Assembly: GCA_017539265.1 (NCBI GenBank)
Contig: JAFYHG010000022.1
Location: 1-64,000, forward strand
Direction of reading: 5' to 3'
DNA: 64,000 nucleotides
DNA from: Alphaproteobacteria bacterium
GTDB taxonomy: Bacteria > Pseudomonadota > Alphaproteobacteria > CAAHEQ01 > UBA3637
Shown: in pieces, positions 8,637 through 15,778 of the stretch
How positions within the stretch are numbered: position 1 is the stretch's first letter
How the letters are laid out: each line of letters opens with the position of its first letter
Position numbers and translations under genes: made by a program
The notes under the pieces: model-generated
Seen by the model: only the letters and a program-made list of their open reading frames with translations
Database searches by the model: none
Told to the model about the DNA's origin: nothing

Positions 8637-8718
8637 GATGTTCTTTAATCCTACGGGGTATACCGAGATAAGAGTTGGGGAGTTTTTTTTAACAGCATAT
8701 CAACTTAGAGAATTATTT

Positions 8719-9612
8719 CTATTTATTTGAGCCGCTTTTTTCCACCCACAAAATAATTTTACCAAAAATGATTGCCTGTAAAATAGTCAAGTAAGTAAAA
8801 GCAAAATTAAAAATACACAATCCTATGGCAGTAATAATTTGTCCGGAGAGATGAAAAACTTCAAGAATTAAACCGATAGAAAAAATCTTTTGAAGAAGAT
8901 TGAAGCATATTGAAGAATAAATTACATAAACCATTTGCCCCGCTACATAAGAAAGCAAAAAGGAAATAAAAATATTTTGTTTGTGGTCTATAAAAAATGC
9001 CTTGACTCTTTTTCTATCAAAAAAAACAGATAATTTAAATTCTTTATAAAAGATCAAACTGGCAGTATATAAATGGCAAATCATTTTATACAATAAGAAA
9101 AAGAAAAGGAAAAAAGAGGAAAAAGAAATAATAACGGTAAGTATGGTTGGTAATAACGTACCAATAAGCACCAATACCGCGGTAAATAATATCGGTAATA
9201 AAAACCCGCTTAAAAATATTAAAAGAAAACCCAAATACTTAAAAGTAACCGATAAAATTTCGGATATTTTTAATGAAATTTGAGAAGCTTCAAAAATATC
9301 TTTTTTTTCAACAACCGTTTTATGAACCAAAAGGAAGTAATATAAAGAAAGTAAAAAGATGAAAATACAGATTCCCACAACCGCCGCTATAACATCAGCA
9401 TAACTTATTTGGTCTTTAAGGATCCCAAAAATCCGTTTAATTGCCTCATCTTGAGAAAGTTTTTCTATTTCATTAAGCTTACTAAAAATGGCAGAAATCG
9501 CATTAGAGATCAGAGGAACAACTAAAAGTGAAAAAAAAGAAAAAAGGTAGGCAATAATAAAACTTTTACTAAATGGTGCTTTTATAAAACCCAATATCTG
9601 TTTTTTTGTCAT
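8719..9612 (-). CDS. Polytopic membrane protein of unknown function
   Basis: The start is set at ATG 9612 (MTKKQILGF) because GGAGG lies seven bases before it; the longer GTG start at 9630 has no such site. The 297-residue product has about six hydrophobic helices (around residues 15-40, 75-100, 125-165, 165-190, 215-240 and 250-290) with short charged loops. The composition is Ile/Leu/Phe-rich and the DNA is AT-rich. I recognise no family. It begins 18 bp after the stop of the DUF805 gene, so the two membrane proteins form one transcription unit under the promoter at 9992-10020. Confidence 0.7.
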   Translation of the reverse strand: MTKKQILGFIKAPFSKSFIIAYLFSFFSLLVVPLISNAISAIFSKLNEIEKLSQDEAIKRIFGILKDQISYADVIAAVVGICIFIFLLSLYYFLLVHKTVVEKKDIFEASQISLKISEILSVTFKYLGFLLIFLSGFLLPILFTAVLVLIGTLLPTILTVIISFSSFFLFFFLLYKMICHLYTASLIFYKEFKLSVFFDRKRVKAFFIDHKQNIFISFLLSYVAGQMVYVIYSSICFNLLQKIFSIGLILEVFHLSGQIITAIGLCIFNFAFTYLTILQAIIFGKIILWVEKSGSNK

Positions 9613-9630
9613 ATTATTGCCTCCTTCCAC

Positions 9631-9957
9631 TTAATTACCTTTTACATATTTGTTCTCACCTGATTTTGTCGGTGATATTAAATAAATCAATACGATAATA
9701 AGACCAATAATCGGTAGAAACAGCCAGAAGAAATTTGCACCGGAACGATTTGTATCATGCATGCGTCGCCAAAAGACGGCAAGGCCAGGAATTAACACGA
9801 ATAGCTGGTAAATACTTCCCAATAAATCGAGATTAACTAAGGCCAGTACCAAACCGATCAAAAAGTTAACCAGGACAAAATACCAATACTCTGAACGTGT
9901 GGCTCTACCGGAAAAATCCACATATTTTTTTAGGCAAGTCATGTAATAGTCAAACAT
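9631..9957 (-). CDS. DUF805 family membrane protein
   Basis: A 108-residue protein with the DUF805 pattern: an N-terminal YVDFSGRATRSEYWYF, three to four transmembrane helices, AVFWRRMHDTNRSG between helices, and a C-terminal LISPTKSGENKYVKG. Members of this family (for example E. coli YhaH and YhaI) sit in the inner membrane and have no settled function. GAAAGGAG lies seven bases before the ATG. It is the first gene of a two-gene unit with the membrane protein downstream. Confidence 0.92.
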   Translation of the reverse strand: MFDYYMTCLKKYVDFSGRATRSEYWYFVLVNFLIGLVLALVNLDLLGSIYQLFVLIPGLAVFWRRMHDTNRSGANFFWLFLPIIGLIIVLIYLISPTKSGENKYVKGN

Positions 9958-9986
9958 AGATATCTCCTTTCATTTTGTAATCTACG

Positions 9987-10006
9987 TGCCTAGTATAAAA
10001 TAGGCA
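9987..10006. promoter_or_regulatory. Inverted repeat over the -10 box (possible operator)
   Basis: TGCCTA and TAGGCA form perfect 6-bp arms around eight bases, and the spacer contains the -10 box of the DUF805 promoter. The position suits a repressor site. Confidence 0.35.
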
Positions 10007-10020
10007 TCTTACGGTGTCAA
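9992..10020 (-). promoter_or_regulatory. Promoter of the DUF805 operon
   Basis: Minus strand TTGACA, 17 bp, TATACT, about 34 bp upstream of the ATG at 9957. Confidence 0.75.
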
Positions 10021-10031
10021 GCGTTTTCTGA

Positions 10032-10208
10032 TGTTTTGATGATTCGGTAAAGGAGATTAATCGTTTCTTAAATAGTAAAGATGAGCAATTTGAAATAGCG
10101 CAACGCCAGTCTTTTTTTACCTACTTTTGGGCAGTTCTCTGCGTATTTGGTTGTTGTTTTGCCTTTCTTTATATACTAAAAACTTTTATACTTGAAATAA
10201 CCAAATGA
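10032..10208 (+). pseudogene. Possible gene remnant without start codon
   Basis: A 58-codon open frame follows a TGA at 10029 and ends in TGA at 10206. It would encode a soluble part (FDDSVKEINRFLNSKDEQ) and one clear transmembrane helix (FTYFWAVLCVFGCCFAFLYI). It has no ATG, GTG or TTG, so it cannot be a normal intact gene. It may be the tail of a decayed membrane-protein gene or use a rare ATT start after AAGGAG. The protein-like composition is the only support. Confidence 0.25.
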
Positions 10209-10223
10209 TTTATAAATCAAATT

Positions 10224-11708
10224 TTACGAGTGCACATCTCTTAGGTGTTTTAAAGCCTCTTGCTGAAAAATTTTGCTATTTTTCGCTTTCTGATTGGTTT
10301 CTGTCGGCCCGTCGTACACTTGCTTAATCGGTCGGATATGTTCCGGCATTTTTCCATCAGGGGTAAATAAAACTTCTTTCATGGTCATAATAGTCAAAAT
10401 TTCCGACTTCGTTGCCGGATAGGTTGTATTCAAAAACTTTTGAACATCCGGACGAGTATATATTTTACAGGCTTGTTCCATATATTCTTGAGGAGAATAG
10501 GCCCCGGAGGCCTTCTTAAAACTTTCGGTATCATAGTATGCGACATCTATACCGGCACTATTTTTATAGGTTTCACAAGGATTACATCCCGTTAATTTCA
10601 AAATATCTTTTTGAACGGAGGGGACTTCATTATACAGTGATGCAAAAGCCATTCCTGCATAAACTTTGATACCCTCTCGGACAAATGCATCCCTGTATTC
10701 TTGATTGATGGGGCAGGATAAATCCATTTGTTGGATTTTGGTCATATCATTTCCCAATCGCGAAAATTCACTGGATATCCGATCATGTAATCCCCAAACC
10801 GAACCTTCCGGAAAGTGCGGAACACTTGTCACCTGTCCGTCAGTTAATTTTGTTACATATTGGTTCCAATCCGGATTAACTTCCATCTTATACCCACTAT
10901 TTTCGCCGGAATTATAAAAGGCCAAAGCCTGGTTTTCGTAATCCGCCAAGCTATCCTCGTACCCCCATAACCTTGCTTCATAAAGTCCTTGAACAATTTC
11001 GGCACCTTTATATCCTTGCTTTAACCATTCCTTAACAGTTTCCAAACCGGGGTTTCCTAAATTTTCCCGAATGTCATAAGCTGCTAATTCCGGATGATCT
11101 TCTTTATATTTTTGAGCCATTTTCTTATAATAATCAGTTTTTTGATCTTTTATTTCCGGGTGTTTTTCAATCACTTCCAAAAAGCCCTGAGCTGCCGTTC
11201 TTTCGGCCAAGGCTTCATCAATGGCGTTTGCAATATACGCGTCATCCAAGGTGCTGGTCGGCATTCGGGCATAACCCATTTTTTTCAATTTATTGTGCGT
11301 TCTGGAATGAGTGGCCTCATGAAACACGGACCACAAAATATCCGGGGGATTCCCCTGAGCCCCGAGGCGAATAGAATTATCCTTGGGCATATACCCACCC
11401 ATATATATCGTACCGGCATCCGTTACAAAAGGTTCCGTATAAGTTAAGCGCACCCCGTTTTGACGCATAGAATTCAATAATTCCCGCCCTGTTTTGGTCT
11501 CCCGCATTAAATCCACATACGGCTGTAATTTCTCGGAATTTTCACCACTCAAAAGGTCGGAATAATCTTGTGGCAGAGCCCGTTGAACTTGCGGTTCTTG
11601 TGCCGGCAAAGAGACTTGGTCTTTGGAAACATCCAATCCCCCCGCTGCCATAGTCGCCATGGTCAGACCGATATTGGTAATTTGCCTCAACCGATCATTT
11701 ATCGCCAT
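10224..11708 (-). CDS. Putative HExxH zinc metallopeptidase, effector-like
   Basis: The 494-residue protein has HEATH (His130, Glu131, His134) in a helix and acidic residues (Glu165, Glu169) in the following helix, the layout of a gluzincin-type zinc peptidase. The region before it, with TIYMGGYMPKDNSIRLG, resembles a beta-sheet leading into the active-site helix. There is no signal peptide or membrane helix, so it acts in the cytoplasm or is exported by a specialised system. The rest is helical and unrecognised. AGGAGG stands eight bases before the ATG, and the promoter is close to consensus. The next gene upstream, in the same direction, is a second HExxH protein, though the two are otherwise unlike. 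Peptidase activity is inferred from the motif. Confidence 0.7.
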   Translation of the reverse strand: MAINDRLRQITNIGLTMATMAAGGLDVSKDQVSLPAQEPQVQRALPQDYSDLLSGENSEKLQPYVDLMRETKTGRELLNSMRQNGVRLTYTEPFVTDAGTIYMGGYMPKDNSIRLGAQGNPPDILWSVFHEATHSRTHNKLKKMGYARMPTSTLDDAYIANAIDEALAERTAAQGFLEVIEKHPEIKDQKTDYYKKMAQKYKEDHPELAAYDIRENLGNPGLETVKEWLKQGYKGAEIVQGLYEARLWGYEDSLADYENQALAFYNSGENSGYKMEVNPDWNQYVTKLTDGQVTSVPHFPEGSVWGLHDRISSEFSRLGNDMTKIQQMDLSCPINQEYRDAFVREGIKVYAGMAFASLYNEVPSVQKDILKLTGCNPCETYKNSAGIDVAYYDTESFKKASGAYSPQEYMEQACKIYTRPDVQKFLNTTYPATKSEILTIMTMKEVLFTPDGKMPEHIRPIKQVYDGPTETNQKAKNSKIFQQEALKHLRDVHS

Positions 11709-11757
11709 TTACACCGCCTCCTGTATGCATTTTAATTATATGCACCCTATTAGATAC

Positions 11758-11785
11758 ATTATACCTCATTTATGGAAATTGTCAA
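11758..11785 (-). promoter_or_regulatory. Strong promoter of the HExxH protein gene
   Basis: Minus strand TTGACA, 16 bp, TATAAT, both boxes consensus, 49 bp upstream of the ATG at 11708. Confidence 0.75.
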
Positions 11786-11846
11786 GAAAAGGCCATTACA
11801 GACGGGGTTATGGTAAGGTAAATTGACCTGTTGAAATTTTAATTCA

Positions 11847-11860
11847 GGACGTCGACGTCC
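11847..11860. repeat. Perfect 14-bp palindrome with AT-rich outer arms
   Basis: GGACGTCGACGTCC is a perfect palindrome, and after a CA/CA mismatch the arms continue as TTAATT and AATTAA. It lies between the stop of the 720-residue protein gene and the promoter of the next gene. It has no T-tract on either side, so it looks more like a protein-binding site than a terminator. Confidence 0.45.
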
Positions 11861-11891
11861 CAAATTAAGTTCATCAGCTTGAAGAAAAAAG

Positions 11892-14054
11892 TCATCTATC
11901 AAATTTCAAAGCTGTTCGACGTTTCACGCCCGCAGGACTTTGTTGTGAGTGAAAGTCTCTTAAAATTTCTTTTTTCACTTCTCTTGAACTTGCCTTTAAC
12001 AGTTTTTTAAATGTATCTGAACGACCTTTTTTATCTGCTTTCTTTTCAAGTTTTAACTCTTCAACTTTTTCTTTCCATTCTTTCCGTGTTTCAGAATTCC
12101 CTGTTCGTGTAAAACCAAAAAATCTTTTTAGTCGATCTTTAGCTTGTTGTCTTTTATAGGCTTTTATGGCTGAAATTAATGTGCGATTTTCTTTGGGAAT
12201 AGCTTGAATATTTTCTGGACTGATAATCGGATTCCCATTTTTGTCTTTTAGTGACATATATAAAAACACACGATCAAAAGCTTCCTTCTTTTTTTCTTCG
12301 GAATGTAAATAATACTCATTAAAACGTCTATCAAACAATAAATTTGATCCGGGTTTTTGTTCTTTATCTATAGGGTTTTGGACATCAAAAAGTTTTCTGT
12401 CAACCGGCAAATTTCCATTTTCATCTGATACACATTGAAATAAATCTTTTGCAACGGATGCACTTTTACAGGCAGCATGGCAACAATGCCAATCGCATAA
12501 GTTTTCAACTAATTGTTTTTCTGAAACAAGTGGTTTTCCATCTTTTCCTTTTAAGCTTACTATAATTGGCAATCGGCTAGTCAATTCATTTGCATCTTTA
12601 AGTGCTAAATGACCAGCAAAACGAAGAAGATCTTCATTATGCCCATCTTTAGATGTAATATCTGTACAGTTTAGGAGTGCTTGAAAATTCTTACCCATTT
12701 CTTTTGGAGGCTCCCCGTTCATGTATTTTGCGAAACGATATAACAATTCTTCTTTGTCTAGCAAGGGGTTTCCATCCGGTTCTCGCAGATCAAAGATTCT
12801 CCCTACTTTTTCTGTCGGACAGTGTTTCATAAGATCATTCATATCAAATTCTATTTTTTTGCCTTTGGATAGAGCGTCAAATAGCAAATCAAAGATTCTC
12901 CCTACTTTTTCTGTCGGACAATGTTCTACAAGATAATTTATATCAAAATATATTTTTTGGTCTTTAACCGGGGGGGCAAATAGCAGATTAGAGATTTTCT
13001 CTACTTTTTCTGTCGGACAATGTTCTACAAGATAATTTATATCAAAATCAATTTTTTCACTTTTTGACAAGATATCAAATATCAATGCTACGGCTTCTTG
13101 ATGCTGATTATTCTTTATGAATTGTTTGAGTTTATTCTGAGAAGTTCGTGCAATTCGCGGGGTTTCTTTTAATTTTTGTATGGTATCTTCATCGGAAATA
13201 TGGAAAACCTCTGGAATATGATCCAGACCCACATCGTTTTCCCCAATAGGATAACCCGAATCATATTTATCTTTATATGAAGAATCATAAAGCCAAGCCA
13301 GATTGCCTCTAATCATAGAATTTCGAACTTCCTCCTCATTCCATACCCATCCCTTTTTAGCATAGGTATCGTGCCACCACCTATAGGCATTGTCATCAGA
13401 AAGATCACCTGCTATATAAGCTACACGTTCCCCACACGCATAAGCTGTTGCCTCATCCAAAAATCTTAACTGATGTAATCCATAGTTATTATTATCTGAT
13501 AAGTCTTCTCGTAATTTATGTATTTCTTCTGTGTGATTTTCTGCATGTTTGAGTTCATGTGCGATAGAACCCACTAACGAGATTGGATTGTCAATTTCCA
13601 CAAATTCAATAATATTATCGAGAGGGGAATATGAGGCCGCACAATCATCTACCAATCCTACAGTTGTTATATCAATTGACAAAGGATTTGTGTCTGAACG
13701 ATAGGTTGGGAATTCTTTATATAATGGTGATTCTTTACCGTTGATTTCATATACTTTACGAAGTGCTTCTTGAATCTTTTTTTCTGTTTCTGTTAAATTC
13801 AATGGAGGATTATTTGGATATCTCTCTGGGTAAATGAACTCAGAAATCGTACATGTTTTTATTTTGCTTTTTAGTTCTTCTCTTTTTTGAGGATTACTTC
13901 CGTAGCGGAGAGTTCTTCTTTCCTCATTTGTAAAAGAAACCCCATAATTTACCAAAATGTTATCCATGGAATTATTTAGAGAAGTTTTTTTAGAAACAGT
14001 TTCTTCACTATTCTCTTTTATTGATGTTTTTGCCGTGACTATTTTAAAAGCCAT
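11892..14054 (-). CDS. Large HExxH protein with internal repeats, effector-like
   Basis: I use the ATG at 14054, which has AGGAGG six bases upstream, instead of the frame's longer start at 14105. The 720-residue protein carries IAHELKHAEN (His166, Glu167, His170) and LDEATAY (Glu201), a zinc-peptidase arrangement. Around residues 345-440 three copies of a roughly 30-residue unit follow (FDINYLVEHCPTEKV, again FDINYLVEHCPTEKV, then FDMNDLMKHCPTEKV). Further on, a looser motif recurs (DGNPLL, DGKPLV, NGNLPV, NGNPII). The C-terminus is very basic and helical. There is no signal peptide. No known family is recognised; an exported toxin or effector acting on host proteins is one possibility. The gene is AT-rich. 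Confidence 0.65.
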   Translation of the reverse strand: MAFKIVTAKTSIKENSEETVSKKTSLNNSMDNILVNYGVSFTNEERRTLRYGSNPQKREELKSKIKTCTISEFIYPERYPNNPPLNLTETEKKIQEALRKVYEINGKESPLYKEFPTYRSDTNPLSIDITTVGLVDDCAASYSPLDNIIEFVEIDNPISLVGSIAHELKHAENHTEEIHKLREDLSDNNNYGLHQLRFLDEATAYACGERVAYIAGDLSDDNAYRWWHDTYAKKGWVWNEEEVRNSMIRGNLAWLYDSSYKDKYDSGYPIGENDVGLDHIPEVFHISDEDTIQKLKETPRIARTSQNKLKQFIKNNQHQEAVALIFDILSKSEKIDFDINYLVEHCPTEKVEKISNLLFAPPVKDQKIYFDINYLVEHCPTEKVGRIFDLLFDALSKGKKIEFDMNDLMKHCPTEKVGRIFDLREPDGNPLLDKEELLYRFAKYMNGEPPKEMGKNFQALLNCTDITSKDGHNEDLLRFAGHLALKDANELTSRLPIIVSLKGKDGKPLVSEKQLVENLCDWHCCHAACKSASVAKDLFQCVSDENGNLPVDRKLFDVQNPIDKEQKPGSNLLFDRRFNEYYLHSEEKKKEAFDRVFLYMSLKDKNGNPIISPENIQAIPKENRTLISAIKAYKRQQAKDRLKRFFGFTRTGNSETRKEWKEKVEELKLEKKADKKGRSDTFKKLLKASSREVKKEILRDFHSQQSPAGVKRRTALKFDR

Positions 14055-14128
14055 AAAGAACCTCCTATAGAATTTGGTAAATTTATCCTGGACTCTTTCC
14101 ACCATGTTACCGTAATCGCTATGGCCAT
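14039..14128 (-). CDS. Possible 29-residue leader peptide
   Basis: An ATG at 14128 with AGGAGG about nine bases upstream opens a 29-codon frame (MAIAITVTWWKESR...) that ends in TAG at 14039, inside the start region of the large HExxH protein gene. It could couple or tune translation of that gene. The ribosome-binding site is good, but conservation is unknown. Confidence 0.3.
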   Translation of the reverse strand: MAIAITVTWWKESRINLPNSIGGSLWLLK

Positions 14129-14150
14129 ACTTTACAACCCTCCTAATTAA

Positions 14151-14178
14151 AGTATATCATAATTTGGGGAAAAGACAA
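14151..14178 (-). promoter_or_regulatory. Promoter of the large HExxH protein gene
   Basis: Minus strand TTGTCT, 16 bp, TATACT, upstream of the leader frame at 14128. Confidence 0.5.
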
Positions 14179-14224
14179 CATAATTTTGTAAATCAGGGGA
14201 TTTATACCGGATTTGAGCACTTTT

Positions 14225-14252
14225 AAACAAAAACCGTCCCAAAATGGACGGT
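14225..14252 (-). terminator. Terminator after tRNA-Leu
   Basis: Minus strand stem ACCGTCC / GGACGGT with a six-base loop, followed by TTTTTGTTT. Confidence 0.85.
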
Positions 14253-14260
14253 ATTTTTAT

Positions 14261-14347
14261 TGGTACCTCTGGCCGGACTTGAACCAGCATGATGTTGCCA
14301 TCAACAGATTTTGAGTCTGTCGCGTCTACCAGTTTCGCCACAGAGGC
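14261..14347 (-). tRNA. tRNA-Leu (anticodon CAA)
   Basis: The 87-nt sequence folds as a class II tRNA: acceptor GCCTCTG with CAGAGGT, anticodon stem ACAGA/TCTGT around loop CTCAAAA (anticodon CAA, reading UUG), a long variable arm (TGATGGCAACATCA), T-arm GGTTCAAGTCC, and an encoded 3' CCA. It has its own consensus promoter 14 bp upstream and a terminator directly downstream, so it is a single-gene unit. Confidence 0.96.
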
Positions 14348-14360
14348 ATCTTGTGGGGGC

Positions 14361-14389
14361 ATTATACTCACTTTTAAAGCGCTTGTCAA
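14361..14389 (-). promoter_or_regulatory. Consensus promoter of tRNA-Leu
   Basis: Minus strand TTGACA, 17 bp, TATAAT, both perfect. The -10 box ends 13 bp before the tRNA. Confidence 0.85.
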
Positions 14390-14397
14390 GAAAAAAA

Positions 14398-15480
14398 TTA
14401 TCTCGTATGATGAGATTGATGCATCAGGCTTTCAATCCCGTGGGCTAAATTCTTTTTTTGTGCCGTCGGTGTGTAAAATTTAAAATAGGTCTGACGAGAG
14501 CGTTCGGCCAAATCCGCACGCAATTTGGGATCTTGGATTAACGTTGTTAAACGATCCGCCAGAGCATTGGCATCCCCGATCGGAAAGGATAATCCGGCGG
14601 AAAGTGGGGAAATGGCCTCTAACATACCGGGGCAAGTGCTGACGACGGCGGGTTTACCATACGACATGCTTTCTAATAAAGCCAATGGTTGTCCTTCGGC
14701 GCGCGAAGGGATACAAACGATATCAACTTGGCTGAAAAACTTGGCTTTATCACTAACCCAACCGATGAAAGAAATATTATCGGATAAGCCGTTTTTGTTG
14801 ACGAATTCTTGATATTCGGTGCGCTTAGAACCATCGCCCGCCATGACGACATGAAAGGGAACTTTTTTATCCTTTAGAATTTTACAGGCATTTAAAAGAA
14901 CATCGCCACCCTTATCAATTTCTAACCGCCGCAAAAAGCCAATGCGGAGAGGTGTTTTCTCTTTGTATTGAGGAATATCCTTCGGTAAAGGTGCCATATT
15001 TGGGCAAGCAAAAATTTTATTTGCATCAATATGAAAATCATGTATTAGGCCATCGGTTAAAAACTGACTGATGGAAAAAATACCGTCCAAGCGATGAAAG
15101 AGTTTGTTTCGATTATTATGCGTGGTAGCCATTACTTTCGGAAACGGATGAACAAGCGCCTTTAATATCGGCGACGTGCAAAACGAAATTGCCCTATTCC
15201 CATGCAAGCAAAGGATATCAGGACGCTCCTCCCGAATGACTTTTGCTAGCGCAACCCAAGCCACAGGATTATACAAACTCGATGACGGGATTGTGTGAAA
15301 TTTTATTTTATCTTGAGCCTTTAAACGGGGCAAAACCCATGACTTTTGATGGCAAAGAATACTGGAATAGTAGCCCATCTGATCAAAAGCAGTCGCATGA
15401 TCGATTAAAACACTCTCGAGTCCACCGGCACCGCGGCCGAGCATGATACTTAAAATTCTAGGTTTTCTATCTTCTGTCAT
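14398..15480 (-). CDS. GT4-family glycosyltransferase
   Basis: A 360-residue GT-B glycosyltransferase of the GT4 (group 1) type. The N-terminal domain has the glycine-rich LGRGAGGLESVL loop, and the C-terminal domain has IGFLRRLEIDKGGDVLL, the nucleotide-sugar site VVMAGDGSKR and the E-x7-E motif EGQPLALLE. Such enzymes transfer a sugar from a nucleotide or lipid donor, often for lipopolysaccharide or other envelope glycans; the exact linkage is unknown. The frame also offers an ATG at 15492, but that ATG is part of the -10 box, so the ATG at 15480 is the probable start, with only seven bases between the -10 box and it. The gene may therefore be read from a leaderless mRNA. Confidence 0.85.
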   Translation of the reverse strand: MTEDRKPRILSIMLGRGAGGLESVLIDHATAFDQMGYYSSILCHQKSWVLPRLKAQDKIKFHTIPSSSLYNPVAWVALAKVIREERPDILCLHGNRAISFCTSPILKALVHPFPKVMATTHNNRNKLFHRLDGIFSISQFLTDGLIHDFHIDANKIFACPNMAPLPKDIPQYKEKTPLRIGFLRRLEIDKGGDVLLNACKILKDKKVPFHVVMAGDGSKRTEYQEFVNKNGLSDNISFIGWVSDKAKFFSQVDIVCIPSRAEGQPLALLESMSYGKPAVVSTCPGMLEAISPLSAGLSFPIGDANALADRLTTLIQDPKLRADLAERSRQTYFKFYTPTAQKKNLAHGIESLMHQSHHTR

Positions 15481-15487
15481 GGGGGGT

Positions 15488-15516
15488 ATCATATACTATT
15501 TTATGAGGAGCGTCAA
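15488..15516 (-). promoter_or_regulatory. Promoter of the glycosyltransferase gene, next to the start codon
   Basis: Minus strand TTGACG, 17 bp, TATGAT. Seven bases separate the -10 box from the ATG at 15480, so transcription should start at or next to the A of the start codon. Confidence 0.6.
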
Positions 15517-15524
15517 TCTTTTTT

Positions 15525-15728
15525 TTATTCAATCCCCAGTTTTCGGCAGACGTCATGGAATTCGGATATAATCTCAGCCTCATGAGGAACGCATTTATTC
15601 GGCATAATGGGTTGGCCGTAACGGAACGGGCTCTGGATTCAGCCGATAAAGCCGCAATCTTCATTCTTATTGCCGGTAATTTGAATATCACAAATTTGAT
15701 TTTGATGAAGAACGTGTTTTAAAAGCAT
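15525..15728 (-). pseudogene. Small frame interrupted by one in-frame TGA
   Basis: From an ATG at 15728 the frame encodes 29 residues, meets a TGA at 15639-15641, and then runs on for 37 more protein-like codons (PFRYGQPIMPNKCVPHEAEI...) to a TAA at 15525. Read through, it would give a 67-residue protein. I do not recognise the family. It lies directly behind the thrS terminator. A decayed small gene is the simplest reading. Recoding of TGA is possible but has no visible support. Confidence 0.35.
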
Positions 15729-15740
15729 GAGGTTTTCCCC

Positions 15741-15771
15741 TAAAAGAAAGGGGCAGGATAAAACCTGCCCC
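15741..15771 (-). terminator. Terminator after thrS
   Basis: Minus strand stem GGGGCAGG / CCTGCCCC with a six-base loop, then TTTCTTTT. It begins eight bases after the thrS stop. Confidence 0.9.
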
Positions 15772-15778
15772 CAAGAGA

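Noticed and set aside
15639-15641. Idea that TGA codes for tryptophan in this organism
   Set aside because: TGA ends several clear genes, including at ATGA overlaps (ldcA, accA, obgE), so it is an ordinary stop here.
15467-15691. Minus-strand frame of 74 codons between thrS and the glycosyltransferase gene
   Set aside because: It runs through the glycosyltransferase promoter and lacks a ribosome-binding site. The other frame (15525-15728) looks more protein-like.
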